Notes: generated by a model from the sequence alone, not told the origin. 64,000 bases of DNA from Colwellia sp. 12G3 (GCF_002836775.1 NZ_PJAQ01000007.1:62001-126000), one strand, 5' to 3'. Counted from the first letter of the stretch, positions 48,755 to 58,223 are shown. Numbers and translations are program-made.

Positions 48755-50296
48755 ATGAAAGATAACATTGATCATTACTTATCATGGGTCGACGGTAATA
48801 ACCAGCTACGGTCTCAATTGTTGTCACCCACAAATGATCAATTAATCGTCGGTCGCTCACCTTTAGCAGATATTGAGCTGATTAATGCCGGTATATCTCG
48901 TCAACACATGAAAATATCATGGGATGAAGAACACTTAGTGATCACCGATCTTGATTCCAGTTTTGGCACTTGGATCGACAACGAAAAACTGGCGCCCAAC
49001 CAGAGTAAAACCATATATAACGATACCGAAATAAGACTGGGTAATTTAAGCGTATGGTATGAAATGCATGGCAAAGTTAACACAGATAACACAATGCAAA
49101 CCTGCTTTTTCACTAGTGATGAAGAGCCTGAAATTGAATTGTCTGTTGCAATCAATACTTTTAGAACAAACTTACAACAGCAATTACAAAATCATTTAGG
49201 TATTCAATCGCTTCCCTCTGAGCTAATGCAAGACATTGATAAAAGTTTATTAAACTTAAATACCGAACAACAAGCGGTATTAAAAGAACAGCAAACGCTA
49301 CATTCTATTAGTTACATGCTAAATAGAAGTTTAACGACGGAAGAACTCACTGAAACTGCCCTTAATCTCGTCAGTAAAGTATTAAATGCCGACCGAGGAT
49401 TTATATTACTCGCCCCAACAAATACCGTTATTGATTCAGCTTTTGAGCTTATTTCATCCAGAAATTTCAATACTGCCGACCAACAGCAAGAACTCCAGCT
49501 AATACATGAACACAGTAATGTATTGATAGATAATTGCCGACAACAAAATAAAATCCTTATCGTTGGCGATGCAAGGCTTAATAATCCTCAATCAGGTATA
49601 GGTAAAATACATCAAAGTAATAGTCGCAGCATCATAGTTATACCATTACAACAAGATAACCAAGTAATAGGCATCATTTATCTCGACAACCAAAGTCAGG
49701 CACATTATTTTAAGCCTAAACAATTACCTTTTTTACAAACCTTTGCCGCTCATACCAGTATTGCCTTACATAATGCACAGTTATACAAACGTGTAACTAC
49801 AGATGATCTTACCGAACTTTATACCCGTAGTTATATAGATAATCACATAAAGCAAGAAATTCAACGCGCACAAACACAGCAAACCCCTCTTACGGTATTA
49901 ATGTTAGATCTTGATCATTTCAAACAAATCAATGACCGCTTTGGTCATATAGGCGGTGACCTTGCTTTACAAGCATTTTCAAAAATAATTAAAAGCCAGC
50001 TACGTGATTGCGACCGAGCGTGTCGATTTGGCGGCGAAGAGTTTTTAGTGGTGCTGTCTGGCGCAAATCTTCAAACGGCTAAACTATGCGCAGAACGCAT
50101 TCGACAGGCAGCAGCACAAGCCCTGATAAAAAAAGATCAAGAAATCATCACAATAACTGTTAGTATCGGTATATCAAATTACAAAACAGCCCATGGCAAG
50201 CAAGCGATTCTATTATTAGAAGAGGCAGATAAAGCTTTATATCTAGCCAAAGAACAAGGTCGAAATAAAGTGATAGTTTATACCCGTGCCACTTGA
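48755..50296 (+). CDS. FHA-GAF-GGDEF diguanylate cyclase
   Basis: A 513-residue cytoplasmic protein. An FHA domain (about 25-95) has the phosphothreonine-binding pattern GRSPLADIELINAGISRQHM and SSFGTW. A GAF domain spans about 185-340. The GGDEF domain (about 350-508) has the active motif GGEEF at 426-430 and DLDHFKQIND, so it should make cyclic di-GMP. The last four residues and the stop codon lie in the end of MITE-like element C, so the original end was changed by insertion. The FHA domain implies control by a protein kinase, and one is encoded downstream. Confidence 0.92.
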   Translation: MKDNIDHYLSWVDGNNQLRSQLLSPTNDQLIVGRSPLADIELINAGISRQHMKISWDEEHLVITDLDSSFGTWIDNEKLAPNQSKTIYNDTEIRLGNLSVWYEMHGKVNTDNTMQTCFFTSDEEPEIELSVAINTFRTNLQQQLQNHLGIQSLPSELMQDIDKSLLNLNTEQQAVLKEQQTLHSISYMLNRSLTTEELTETALNLVSKVLNADRGFILLAPTNTVIDSAFELISSRNFNTADQQQELQLIHEHSNVLIDNCRQQNKILIVGDARLNNPQSGIGKIHQSNSRSIIVIPLQQDNQVIGIIYLDNQSQAHYFKPKQLPFLQTFAAHTSIALHNAQLYKRVTTDDLTELYTRSYIDNHIKQEIQRAQTQQTPLTVLMLDLDHFKQINDRFGHIGGDLALQAFSKIIKSQLRDCDRACRFGGEEFLVVLSGANLQTAKLCAERIRQAAAQALIKKDQEIITITVSIGISNYKTAHGKQAILLLEEADKALYLAKEQGRNKVIVYTRAT

Positions 50297-50544
50297 CGAT
50301 GCTCGTTTCAGGAAGCCTGAGCGAATCATAATCAAGGCACATTTTTTTGTTAAGGGTTATTCCCTTAAAAACAAATGTAACGACGGGTATGTTTTGCTCA
50401 GGTTTCCCCCGAGGGCTGGTTTATAAACGCTTTATGCTACGTTATTGATTTCGACAAGGGAACAACCATTCTCTTCAATCAATGCCTTGCCTAAAGGCGT
50501 TTATAATTCCAGCTGAAATCTGCATCTTCAGGTGGCACGGGTAT
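50280..50544. repeat. MITE-like element C (265 bases)
   Basis: ATACCCGTGCCAC at the left end and GTGGCACGGGTAT at the right end begin imperfect inverted repeats of about 30 bases (GATGC, TTTCAG). The core GTTATTGATTTCGACAA and ATTCTCTTCAATCAATGCC is shared with A and B, but the ends differ (TACCCGTG against TACCAA). Length equals element A. The left end supplies the stop codon of the diguanylate cyclase gene. Confidence 0.85.
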
Positions 50545-50620
50545 ATTGTTAAACGTTGCTCGTTAAACCTTGCTAATTAAGCGTTTTCAGCGACCAAAAA
50601 TATGAGACCAATAACCTCAA

Positions 50621-53600
50621 ATGATCACAGTAAACGCTCACTATAAAAATTGTCCACAATGTTTGTTTCAAAATGCAATAACTAACACAAGCTGCGATAT
50701 TTGCGATTGGTTACTGCTTGATGATCTTGCTATAGATGATATAGATAAAACCCAATGTCCTGAACACGACCCTGACCAAACACAACAACCCGATGACTAC
50801 CTAAACAATAAAACAGCAGAGCCTTCAGCTAACACGCCTACAAGCAAATTTAACCTCACCGGAGAACTCGCGCACTTCGAGGTACTTGAAACACTTGGGC
50901 AAGGTGGCATGGGCGCAGTCTATCGCGCAAAAGATAAAATCCTAGAACGCAATGTTGCGTTAAAACTGTTAAAAACTAAAGCGGACGCTAGTCAAACAAA
51001 CAACGCTATGTTGCTCGACGAAGCTCGCTTGGCGTGTAAGCTCAACCACCCCAACATAGTGACCATATACGATGTCGCCAGAGCACAAGACAACAATTTT
51101 ATCATTATGGAATGGGTTGACGGTCAATCGCTCGACCAGCTTATTCCTCCCGAAGGATTTCCACTTGAAACGGCGATAGATTACGCCAGCCAAATAATTG
51201 ATGGCATCGCTTGTGCGCACCAAAGTCAAATTATTCACCGTGATATCAAGCCACAAAACATCATGTTAACGGTTGATGGCACCATTAAAGTACTCGATTT
51301 TGGTATTGCTGGCCTAATTGCACATAATGATGAAAATAAAAATCAGAGCAAGCCATTAACCCATCTACCAATCGACCAAACTACTACTAGTGGTGCGTTT
51401 ACCGGTACGCCCGGTTATATATCGCCTGAACAAGCACTAGGTAGAAAAAACGTAGACCAAACTTCCGATATATTTTCTTTTGGCATCTTGCTCTACCAAA
51501 TGCTCACGGGTAAGCGTCCATTTGAGGGTGATAGTGGCAAAGAGCGTAATCAGGCCATTATTATCGGCGACTATACCAAGCTTCCGACTAAATTACCTAT
51601 CGACCTACGCGCTATTGTTGACCATTGTTTAGCCCATGCCAGAGAAGACAGGTATCAATCTTCTGCCACATTAAGTAACGACTTACATAACTATCGTAAT
51701 GGCGAACCTGTTTCTGTAATAACCAGCCGCCGTTATTGGCTAAAAAAGAAAACCATAAAACACAAATGGCCAGTAATGTTGTTGCTATTATTAAGTGTGG
51801 GCGGCATTACTGGCTTGGTTTGGCAACAAGTTCAAGCGCATCAACAACAAGTGCGCGAACAACTACTCACCACTTTTACCAGCAGAGTAGAAAGCCTAGA
51901 AGCGAACGTGCAAATGAGTCGCATGGCGCCTCGTCATGACATTACCAGCGAAACAGCGCTATGGCATCAGCAAATCGCTAACCTTAACAATGAAATAGAA
52001 ACATTAGGAGAGTCTGCCTACGGCCCTGGTCATTACGCGATTGGCCGAATGTATTATGCCCTACAAGAATACGATAGCGCTTTAGCACACAGTCAACAAG
52101 CATGGCAAAGTGGTTTTCAGCAAGCGCGAGTCGCGTATAATTTAGCCTTAAGTCATGGCGCTATTTATCAACAACAAAAAGCCATTATTGATAACATCAG
52201 CAGTAAATCGGCTAGAAAAGATAGAATGGCGCTGTTAGATAAAGCCCACAAACAGCCAGCCATTGAATATTTAAGCCAAGGTTTGGCGGGCTCACCGTAC
52301 CAAAGCTATACCAAAGCGTTATTACAGTATTATCAAGGGGAAGAGCAACAAGCCTTAACCACCCTTGAACAGGCTGACGATTTACCGGTATGGTTTTATC
52401 AACATCATATTTTGCGCGGCGATATTTATTTAGCTAAGGCAGAAAAAGCAGGGGCTAATCACTCAGCTAAAGATAAAGAAAGTAACGCAGCCTTAGCCTT
52501 ACAACATTATGCAAGCGCCGCGGTAATAGGTCGTTCGGACTTGCAGTTACAATTAAAACCATTAGCGGTGTATTTTCGCCAATTAACCAATGCGGTCTAT
52601 AGTAAACAACAAGGCTTTGAACACACCTATCAACAAGCGATACACTCTTTGGATAATGCCCATATTATCGCCCCGAAAGATCATCAAGCTTATTTTATTA
52701 AAGGCCAGTTATTATCAATAAAAAGTGATTATCAAGACCAGCATGCTGGCGATCCTATGCAAAGCCAACAACAAGCGATTGAGCAATTGCAATTGGCCTT
52801 AGTTTATTCGGCGGATAACGCCAATATATTACAGTCACTTGGTTTAGCTTATTTTCAAAAAATCAAATTATTACAAGATAGAGACTTTGCTGTTGGGCAA
52901 GAGTTTAATATTGCCATTAAATTTTTCGAGCAGATCCCAAAACAATACCGCGATTATTTTTACTTTAATAACTATGCCAGTTTACTAAGAGAATTAGCGA
53001 TAAAAAAGGCTAAACAACAGCAGACCATGCGAGCTAATGGGTATAGCGCTGATAAACAAGGCGCAACAAAAGATAACCATTTATTGGCGGATAACCTTGT
53101 TGATAACATAGCGGAGCACTCTGATGAACATTTCACTAAAGCAATTAAGGCCTATCAACAAGCTAGTGCATTACAGCCGCAACGCATTGGCGCTAAAAAT
53201 AATCTAGCATCGATTTATTTACTTTGGTCTGAGTTTATTCCCCCTGAACAGGCTCAAAAGAAATTGCAACAAGCCATTGCGGGCTATAAAAAAGCGTTAT
53301 TGTTAAACCCTGAGCATTTTGTCGTGAATTATTATTTAGAATTCAGTTATCGCTTGTTGGCTAAAATAAATAATACCTTGTTAGTCGCTAATACTGAACA
53401 ACTAACACAGGCAGAATTTTATTTAACTAAAGCCAAACAACTTCAACCCGCACACCCGTTTGTTATGGTTGAACAGGCATTACTACAAAGTGAACAGGCC
53501 ATTTATTACTGGCAACAAGGGTTAGCCTTTCAAGATTATTTAAGCCAAGGAAAAAATAGTCTTGAGCAGACACTGCTCAAAAACCCTGGCAATCGTTTGT

Positions 53601-54130
53601 TGCTAGATAACCTTTCTTTGCTCTATCGAATGGAGCAACAACTTGCTTATTTTCAGTCAGGGAATATCAATAACAAGCAGGACTTTGATAAGGCATTAAT
53701 TAAATCACAACAAGTGATAAGTGATAGCCATGAAGATAATGCTTTGCTGGTATTATTAAATAATAATTGGAGGAGTTTAGAGCGAGTAACTATTGATAAA
53801 TTACCTTACAATGACAAGGGCTTATTAACCAAAGCCGAATGGTATTCTCAAGCGGGTCATTTCCAACAAGCCGAGCACTATTTTAATGCCATTGTGCAGT
53901 ATTATCCGTCATTATTATGGTTATATCGCCGGCAACATTTACAGCGTTGGCTTGACTCCACTGCTGATTCAGCTTTAGATCCTAAGAGCAATAGCGAACA
54001 ACAAGGTAATGAGCAACAGCAAGGTTTAACTAAGGTGACGGTAGAGAAAAGACGTTGGTTGAAACAACAAATAAATCATTTTAGCCAATTATTACAAAGA
54101 CATTATCCGGCAGTAGTTATTGGAAAATAG
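50621..54130 (+). CDS. zinc-ribbon Hanks-type Ser/Thr protein kinase with TPR-like tail
   Basis: A 1169-residue membrane kinase. A four-cysteine zinc ribbon opens it (Cys11, Cys14, Cys25, Cys28). The kinase domain (about 85-355) is complete: GQGGMG at 93-98, ATP lysine Lys115, catalytic HRD at 206-208, DFG at 226-228 and the activation segment GTPGYISPEQ. A single membrane span lies at about 383-401. The external part, over 700 residues, has TPR-like helical repeats rich in glutamine and alanine, probably a protein-binding sensor. It lies in the same direction as the FHA-GGDEF gene, with element C between them. Confidence 0.9.
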   Translation: MITVNAHYKNCPQCLFQNAITNTSCDICDWLLLDDLAIDDIDKTQCPEHDPDQTQQPDDYLNNKTAEPSANTPTSKFNLTGELAHFEVLETLGQGGMGAVYRAKDKILERNVALKLLKTKADASQTNNAMLLDEARLACKLNHPNIVTIYDVARAQDNNFIIMEWVDGQSLDQLIPPEGFPLETAIDYASQIIDGIACAHQSQIIHRDIKPQNIMLTVDGTIKVLDFGIAGLIAHNDENKNQSKPLTHLPIDQTTTSGAFTGTPGYISPEQALGRKNVDQTSDIFSFGILLYQMLTGKRPFEGDSGKERNQAIIIGDYTKLPTKLPIDLRAIVDHCLAHAREDRYQSSATLSNDLHNYRNGEPVSVITSRRYWLKKKTIKHKWPVMLLLLLSVGGITGLVWQQVQAHQQQVREQLLTTFTSRVESLEANVQMSRMAPRHDITSETALWHQQIANLNNEIETLGESAYGPGHYAIGRMYYALQEYDSALAHSQQAWQSGFQQARVAYNLALSHGAIYQQQKAIIDNISSKSARKDRMALLDKAHKQPAIEYLSQGLAGSPYQSYTKALLQYYQGEEQQALTTLEQADDLPVWFYQHHILRGDIYLAKAEKAGANHSAKDKESNAALALQHYASAAVIGRSDLQLQLKPLAVYFRQLTNAVYSKQQGFEHTYQQAIHSLDNAHIIAPKDHQAYFIKGQLLSIKSDYQDQHAGDPMQSQQQAIEQLQLALVYSADNANILQSLGLAYFQKIKLLQDRDFAVGQEFNIAIKFFEQIPKQYRDYFYFNNYASLLRELAIKKAKQQQTMRANGYSADKQGATKDNHLLADNLVDNIAEHSDEHFTKAIKAYQQASALQPQRIGAKNNLASIYLLWSEFIPPEQAQKKLQQAIAGYKKALLLNPEHFVVNYYLEFSYRLLAKINNTLLVANTEQLTQAEFYLTKAKQLQPAHPFVMVEQALLQSEQAIYYWQQGLAFQDYLSQGKNSLEQTLLKNPGNRLLLDNLSLLYRMEQQLAYFQSGNINNKQDFDKALIKSQQVISDSHEDNALLVLLNNNWRSLERVTIDKLPYNDKGLLTKAEWYSQAGHFQQAEHYFNAIVQYYPSLLWLYRRQHLQRWLDSTADSALDPKSNSEQQGNEQQQGLTKVTVEKRRWLKQQINHFSQLLQRHYPAVVIGK

Positions 54131-54185
54131 GCTGTTAAATATCGGTAATAGCGTGCCTTAAGTTTGACTAAAGAGCGGCTAAATA

Positions 54186-54228
54186 AAAAACCATAAACCC
54201 TAACTTAAGCTAGGGTTTATGGTTTTTA
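54186..54228. terminator. bidirectional terminator
   Basis: AAAAACCATAAACCCTA pairs with TAGGGTTTATGGTTTTT around a short loop. It can end the kinase gene and the minus-strand gene at 54286. Confidence 0.92.
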
Positions 54229-54285
54229 TTAAAGTTGAGAACATTCTACTTTTTACTGCTGCAGTCTTTAACTATTGAACATCGA

Positions 54286-54621
54286 TTAATCATTGATAAC
54301 AATATGACCACCACCACTACCACCAAGGCCACCACCAACACCACCACTACTTTCCTGACTGTAGGTAAAGGCATAGCTTCCCGCGGGGCCAATCAACGTT
54401 TTTTTCACTTTTTGTTTATCATTAGCACTCACGTTAATCACTTCATTTTCACCTTCAAATGGCCACTCTGCAAAGGTAAAGCTATAAGGGGACGCGTTGC
54501 TATTTTCAAAGCTGACATCACCGCCTTTTTTAGATTTTAAATCATTTATTGGTGTCGCTTGACCGTTAACGGTAGCTTCCGCATCACCAGTTTCAGTAAT
54601 ACTAATGATAATTTTAGACAT
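54286..54621 (-). CDS. 111-residue protein with glycine-rich tail, unknown function
   Basis: A small acidic protein (MSKIIISITETGDAEATVNG) with AAAGG about ten bases before the ATG. The first 85 residues look beta-rich. The C-terminal 25 residues are a glycine/serine run (SSGGVGGGLGGSGGGH). The plus-strand frame at 54235-54540 is its shadow. No family is recognised, no signal peptide is seen. Confidence 0.65.
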   Translation of the reverse strand: MSKIIISITETGDAEATVNGQATPINDLKSKKGGDVSFENSNASPYSFTFAEWPFEGENEVINVSANDKQKVKKTLIGPAGSYAFTYSQESSGGVGGGLGGSGGGHIVIND

Positions 54622-54690
54622 GATATTGTGACCTTTTATTATTATTGATTAGTTATTGATTAGTTATTTTTTTAGTAAGTGCATTCTATT

Positions 54691-54775
54691 ATCTGCTTTA
54701 TTAAGCAGTTTCATTATTTATCTGCTTTATTAAACAGTTTCATTACTTTATCTGTTTAATTGAAATGAAACTATT
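54691..54775. repeat. 29-30 base tandem repeat, about three copies
   Basis: ATCTGCTTTATTAAGCAG at 54691 and ATCTGCTTTATTAAACAG at 54720, each followed by TTTCATTA, then a diverged third start ATCTGTTTAATT at 54750. The first unit is a palindrome (CTGCTTTATTAAGCAG). The rest of 54622-55021 also holds the diverged 122-base-type repeat at 54898-55021. Confidence 0.7.
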
Positions 54776-54897
54776 ACAATTTATTTCAATAGCGGTAGTC
54801 TGAAGGGTATATTATTTAAAGCGGTCTATGTGCTGCGTTGAGGGGATTTAAGTTCACTTTTATTGACTAAAAGCGAACCCCAAAACTTGAGTTATTA

Positions 54898-55021
54898 CAT
54901 AACCTGAACTCTGGATAATGAATGTAATAACACAATGATGATAGTTTAGTCGTTATCAAGGCATTTTTACATACCCAATAGCTGGCTATTGGGTATGTAA
55001 AAATAACGCTGATAGCGGCTA
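54898..55021. repeat. diverged member of the 122-base repeat family
   Basis: It begins ATAACCTGAACT, has the perfect hairpin ACATACCCAATAGC / GCTATTGGGTATGT, and ends AAATAACGCTGATAGCGG, related to the opposite strand of the 39651 copy. It abuts the stop codon of the nitroreductase gene. Confidence 0.65.
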
Positions 55022-55678
55022 TTATATCCGCACTAAAACATCATTAAGGGCTAAGCGTGATTTTGGTAACTTGGCGTTAAAATCAGCTTCTGGGTGATGA
55101 TAACCAATGGCTAATGCAACATCACATTGATAACCACCAAGCTCGGCCCTAAACTCTTTATTTACTAAATCAATATCAATACCTTCCATTGGGGTTGAAT
55201 CAATTTTAAGACGCGCAAGTATATGCAGCGTATTACCCAAAGCAAGGTAGGTTTGTGCTTTGGTCCAAGTACTCGTATCACCATCTTCGGCTGTATTAAG
55301 TTCTGCAAATAGATAAACACCAAATGCTGCTTCTCTATTTTCTAATAGTGTTCGTTTATCTTCAATACCTTTATCAACGACCTTAGCGTAATCGTCACGG
55401 GTGTATTTTGGATTATGAGCAAAAAGAATCACCTGCGAGCTATCAAAAACATGTTTCTTATTATACTCATGCATATTTGCAAATGTTTTACTCATGCGCG
55501 TTTTTGCTTCATCACTTTCTAGTACGATAAACTTCCAAGGCTGTGAGTTAATAGACGAAGCTGAAAGACGCATTGCTTCGAATAAGATATCAAGATCTGC
55601 CGCTGGGATTTTTCTGGTAGCATCGTATTTTTTCACCGTATGACGGCTAGTAAGATCTTCGATAATAGGGTGAGTCAT
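55022..55678 (-). CDS. nitroreductase-family NAD(P)H-dependent oxidoreductase
   Basis: 218 residues from ATG 55678; the longer frame to 55732 begins in a repeat. The FMN-binding pattern SRHTVKKYD near the start, SASSINSQPWKFIV and the C-terminal LGGYQCDVALAIGYHHPEADF match the NfsB-type nitroreductase family. It reduces nitro compounds or quinones. It follows acuI on the same strand but with a repeat in between, so co-transcription is doubtful. Confidence 0.87.
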   Translation of the reverse strand: MTHPIIEDLTSRHTVKKYDATRKIPAADLDILFEAMRLSASSINSQPWKFIVLESDEAKTRMSKTFANMHEYNKKHVFDSSQVILFAHNPKYTRDDYAKVVDKGIEDKRTLLENREAAFGVYLFAELNTAEDGDTSTWTKAQTYLALGNTLHILARLKIDSTPMEGIDIDLVNKEFRAELGGYQCDVALAIGYHHPEADFNAKLPKSRLALNDVLVRI

Positions 55679-55719
55679 AGTGATTCCATCTAAATTATGT
55701 ATATAAAATAAGGTAAAGC

Positions 55720-55885
55720 TACATAACCTCAACTCGGTTTAATATGTAGTTTTACCATTATATAGATTTATTTACAGATCTCTATAGTGTGATATTTTGG
55801 CTTATATCAGGAAAATTTACGCGCCAATAGCTTGTCTATTGCAAGTGAATTTAACGTAGAAATAAGTAAAAATAGCCGCTATAGA
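55720..55885. repeat. diverged member of the 122-base repeat family
   Basis: It starts ATAACCTCAACT and carries the stem CCAATAGC / CTATTG, as in the other members, but is longer and more decayed. It fills the gap between acuI and the nitroreductase gene. Confidence 0.5.
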
Positions 55886-55886
55886 A

Positions 55887-56870
55887 TTACTTATTCACAT
55901 CAACCACAACACGTCCCGTTACGTCGCCATTGAGTAATTTTTCCGCCACCTCAATGGATGCTTCTAAGCCAATAACTGTTGCTATCGATTCCATTTCCGT
56001 TGCTGGTAATATTTCCGATAATTTTTTCCATGCTGCCACTCTATCTGCTCTAGGGCGCATCACGCTATCAATGCCTAATAATGAAACCCCGCGTAAAATA
56101 AAAGGAGCAACTGAGGCTGGTAAATCCATGCCTTGTGCTAAACCACACGCGGCGACTGCGCCACCATATTGAATACTTGCGCAAACGTTCGCTAAGGTGT
56201 GACTACCGATAGAATCAACTGCGCCAGCCCATTTTTCTTTCATTAATGGTTTACCTGGAGCTGATAATTCTGCTCTATCAATAATCTCAATCGCGCCTAA
56301 ATCAGTTAAATAATCATGTTGCTCACTACTACCTGTTGAGGCAACAACCGAGTAACCCATTAGCGAAAGTAGTTTTACCGCAAAGCTACCCACACCACCA
56401 GTAGCACCGGTAACAAGAATTTTACCACTGGCGGGAGTAATGCCATTTTTTTCTAATGCCAAAATACACAACATAGCAGTATAACCTGCGGTACCAATTG
56501 ACATGGCCTGCACTGGTGAAATACTTTCAGGTAGAGGTATTAGCCAATCACTATTTACTTTCGCTTTTTGTGATAAACCACCCATGTGCTTTTCACCGAC
56601 GCCAAAGCCATTTAGTAACACTTTATCGCCAACCTTAAATTCATCACTTTCACTGTGTTCAACGATGCCACTAAAATCTATCCCTGGTATCATCGGAAAG
56701 CTTCTGATTACTGGGGCCTTACCGGTTATAGCTAGCGCATCTTTGTAATTAAGCGTGCTATATAGGACGTTCACTAAGACATTACCTTGAGATAAACTTT
56801 CCTCTGGTAATTCAGTGATCGATGTTCTGTAACCGTCTTCATCTTTATTTACTAGTAAACATTTAAACAT
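55887..56870 (-). CDS. acuI: acrylyl-CoA reductase AcuI/YhdH-like
   Basis: 327 residues from ATG 56870, with GGAG upstream; an in-frame extension to 56927 crosses the operator and is not used. It is a zinc-free medium-chain reductase with YSTLNYKDALAITGK, PGIDFSGIV and VTGATGGVGSFAVKLL (NADPH binding). AcuI reduces acrylyl-CoA to propionyl-CoA and protects marine bacteria from acrylate released from DMSP. An operator identical to the one before the tetR-type gene lies just ahead of it. Confidence 0.9.
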   Translation of the reverse strand: MFKCLLVNKDEDGYRTSITELPEESLSQGNVLVNVLYSTLNYKDALAITGKAPVIRSFPMIPGIDFSGIVEHSESDEFKVGDKVLLNGFGVGEKHMGGLSQKAKVNSDWLIPLPESISPVQAMSIGTAGYTAMLCILALEKNGITPASGKILVTGATGGVGSFAVKLLSLMGYSVVASTGSSEQHDYLTDLGAIEIIDRAELSAPGKPLMKEKWAGAVDSIGSHTLANVCASIQYGGAVAACGLAQGMDLPASVAPFILRGVSLLGIDSVMRPRADRVAAWKKLSEILPATEMESIATVIGLEASIEVAEKLLNGDVTGRVVVDVNK

Positions 56871-56883
56871 ATGAACTCCAATA

Positions 56884-56898
56884 TAGACCGATCGTCTA
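56884..56898 (-). promoter_or_regulatory. AcuR-type operator before acuI
   Basis: TAGACCGATCGTCTA, with TAGAC/GTCTA arms, resembles the TetR-family NemR/AcuR-type operator TAGACC-4-GGTCTA. The same 15 bases stand before the regulator gene at 57551. Confidence 0.75.
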
Positions 56899-56916
56899 TT
56901 AATTATTAAAAAAATA

Positions 56917-57540
56917 TTATCTAACAAGTAACTTTAAAAAATGATTGATGAATAGATCAATCGGTTGAGTGCTTTGCATCAATTTACAGCGACTTACTGC
57001 ACCTTCCCAGCCAATCCAAAAGAACTCAGCGAGCAACTGACACTCTTGTTGTTCAACCTCTGGACAAAGTAAATTTAGGTGATCAGCTATTTTACGTTGC
57101 CAGCCTTGCATCACCATGACTAACTTATCGCGGTGACTATTGGGTAATACAGCAATTTCTTGTTCTAGATTGCCAACTAAGCAGCCACGATTAAAATGAT
57201 ATTTTTCGATACCCGCTTTAGCATCATCAACAAAACTCATCAATCTTTGCTGTAAAAGTAGCTGCTCATTTTTTAAATGCGTATCAAGTTTACGGCAAAA
57301 GTAACCGTCATAATGAGAAATCACCGCCAAACCAAAGACTTCTTTATTGGCAAAGTAATAATAGAAAGAGCCCTTAGGGACAGATACTTTTTTTAATATC
57401 TGCTCTAAACCAGATGAAGCAAAACCAAATTGCGTAAAATGTTCAACGCCACTGCTTATAAGTTCAGCTTTAGTTTGGCTAGTATCTCGGCCAGATTTGG
57501 CAGGTCTACCTCTACGTTTTATATCATTATCATTTTTCAT
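56917..57540 (-). CDS. acuR: TetR-family repressor, AcuR-like
   Basis: A 207-residue regulator. The N-terminal helix-turn-helix is around residues 35-60 (GLEQILKKVSVPKGSFYYYF). The ligand domain contains RGCLVGNLEQEIA, the cysteine-bearing motif of AcuR/NemR-type repressors that sense acrylate or electrophiles. It lies upstream of acuI on the same strand, and identical operators precede both genes, so it should repress itself and acuI until the ligand appears. Confidence 0.85.
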   Translation of the reverse strand: MKNDNDIKRRGRPAKSGRDTSQTKAELISSGVEHFTQFGFASSGLEQILKKVSVPKGSFYYYFANKEVFGLAVISHYDGYFCRKLDTHLKNEQLLLQQRLMSFVDDAKAGIEKYHFNRGCLVGNLEQEIAVLPNSHRDKLVMVMQGWQRKIADHLNLLCPEVEQQECQLLAEFFWIGWEGAVSRCKLMQSTQPIDLFINHFLKLLVR

Positions 57541-57550
57541 GATTTTATAT

Positions 57551-57565
57551 TAGACCGATCGTCTA
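57551..57565 (-). promoter_or_regulatory. AcuR-type operator before acuR
   Basis: TAGACCGATCGTCTA, identical to 56884-56898, 11 bases from the acuR ATG. It suits autoregulation. Confidence 0.75.
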
Positions 57566-57649
57566 TTTAATTGCAATCACTAATTTGTATTGAAAGCTAA
57601 ACAAACTAAATAACAAATAAAAAAACAACTAGTCAAATGTACTATTTAG

Positions 57650-57666
57650 TTAGTCAATTTGACTAA
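57650..57666 (+). promoter_or_regulatory. possible PspF enhancer site
   Basis: TTAGTCAATTTGACTAA is a perfect palindrome with 8-base arms around one T. It lies about 100 bases upstream of the sigma-54 promoter, the right distance for an enhancer-binding activator. Confidence 0.5.
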
Positions 57667-57760
57667 AAAGTTAAATCGTTCTAAAAAAGCATATTTCCAC
57701 ACAAAGATAACAATAATAAATAACCTATATATATCAGTTATTTAATTTATTCATTCGCGT

Positions 57761-57776
57761 TGGCACAACACTTGTA
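57761..57776 (+). promoter_or_regulatory. sigma-54 promoter of the psp operon
   Basis: TGGCACAACACTTGTA fits TGGCAC-5-TTGCW with exact spacing and one mismatch (T for C at -12). It is about 80 bases before the first gene. Phage-shock operons are classically transcribed by sigma-54 with PspF. Confidence 0.72.
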
Positions 57777-57855
57777 ATACTAAGTTCAAGCAAGACGATG
57801 TTTACCACAACATCAAAAACTAACAAGTAGATACCAAAACTAGAAGGAATTTATT

Positions 57856-58209
57856 ATGAGCACATTTAACATGACTAAAAAAACTAGCAGCACAATTAAA
57901 GATGTAAGCCTTGCGCTAATACTTACCGGCTCTTTAATTGGTGCCACGCTAAGTACTAGTGTTAATGCAACACCAGTAACAAGTGTTGAAAATGCCGTAA
58001 GCAACTTTGTTGTTGCCCAAGGAGAAAAAATGATTACTGATTTAAATACGCAATTACAGCAATCAATTAATAGTGAAATTAAATCATTTACTGCCAAATT
58101 TTCACTGAATAATACGACGACTTGGTTAGCCGAAAAGAAAGAGGTGAAATTGGCAAAGCCTTCAGAGAACAAAGAAAACACTCATTCATTACAACTAAAA
58201 TCAAACTAA
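57856..58209 (+). CDS. 117-residue exported protein, first gene of the psp operon
   Basis: A signal peptide (about residues 15-40, SLALILTGSLIGATLS then VNATP) precedes a helical, lysine-rich mature part with a possible coiled coil (ENAVSNFVVAQGEKMITDL to SEIKSF). AAGGAA precedes the ATG. Position between the sigma-54 promoter and pspA makes it a candidate envelope-stress component, but no family is recognised. The 93- to 113-codon minus-strand frames here are shadows. Confidence 0.7.
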   Translation: MSTFNMTKKTSSTIKDVSLALILTGSLIGATLSTSVNATPVTSVENAVSNFVVAQGEKMITDLNTQLQQSINSEIKSFTAKFSLNNTTTWLAEKKEVKLAKPSENKENTHSLQLKSN

Positions 58210-58223
58210 GTAGGAGATAAATT

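Noticed and set aside
54235..54540. 101-codon plus-strand frame
   Set aside because: Threonine runs come from reading the glycine-rich tail of the minus-strand gene backwards; the minus frame has a ribosome site.
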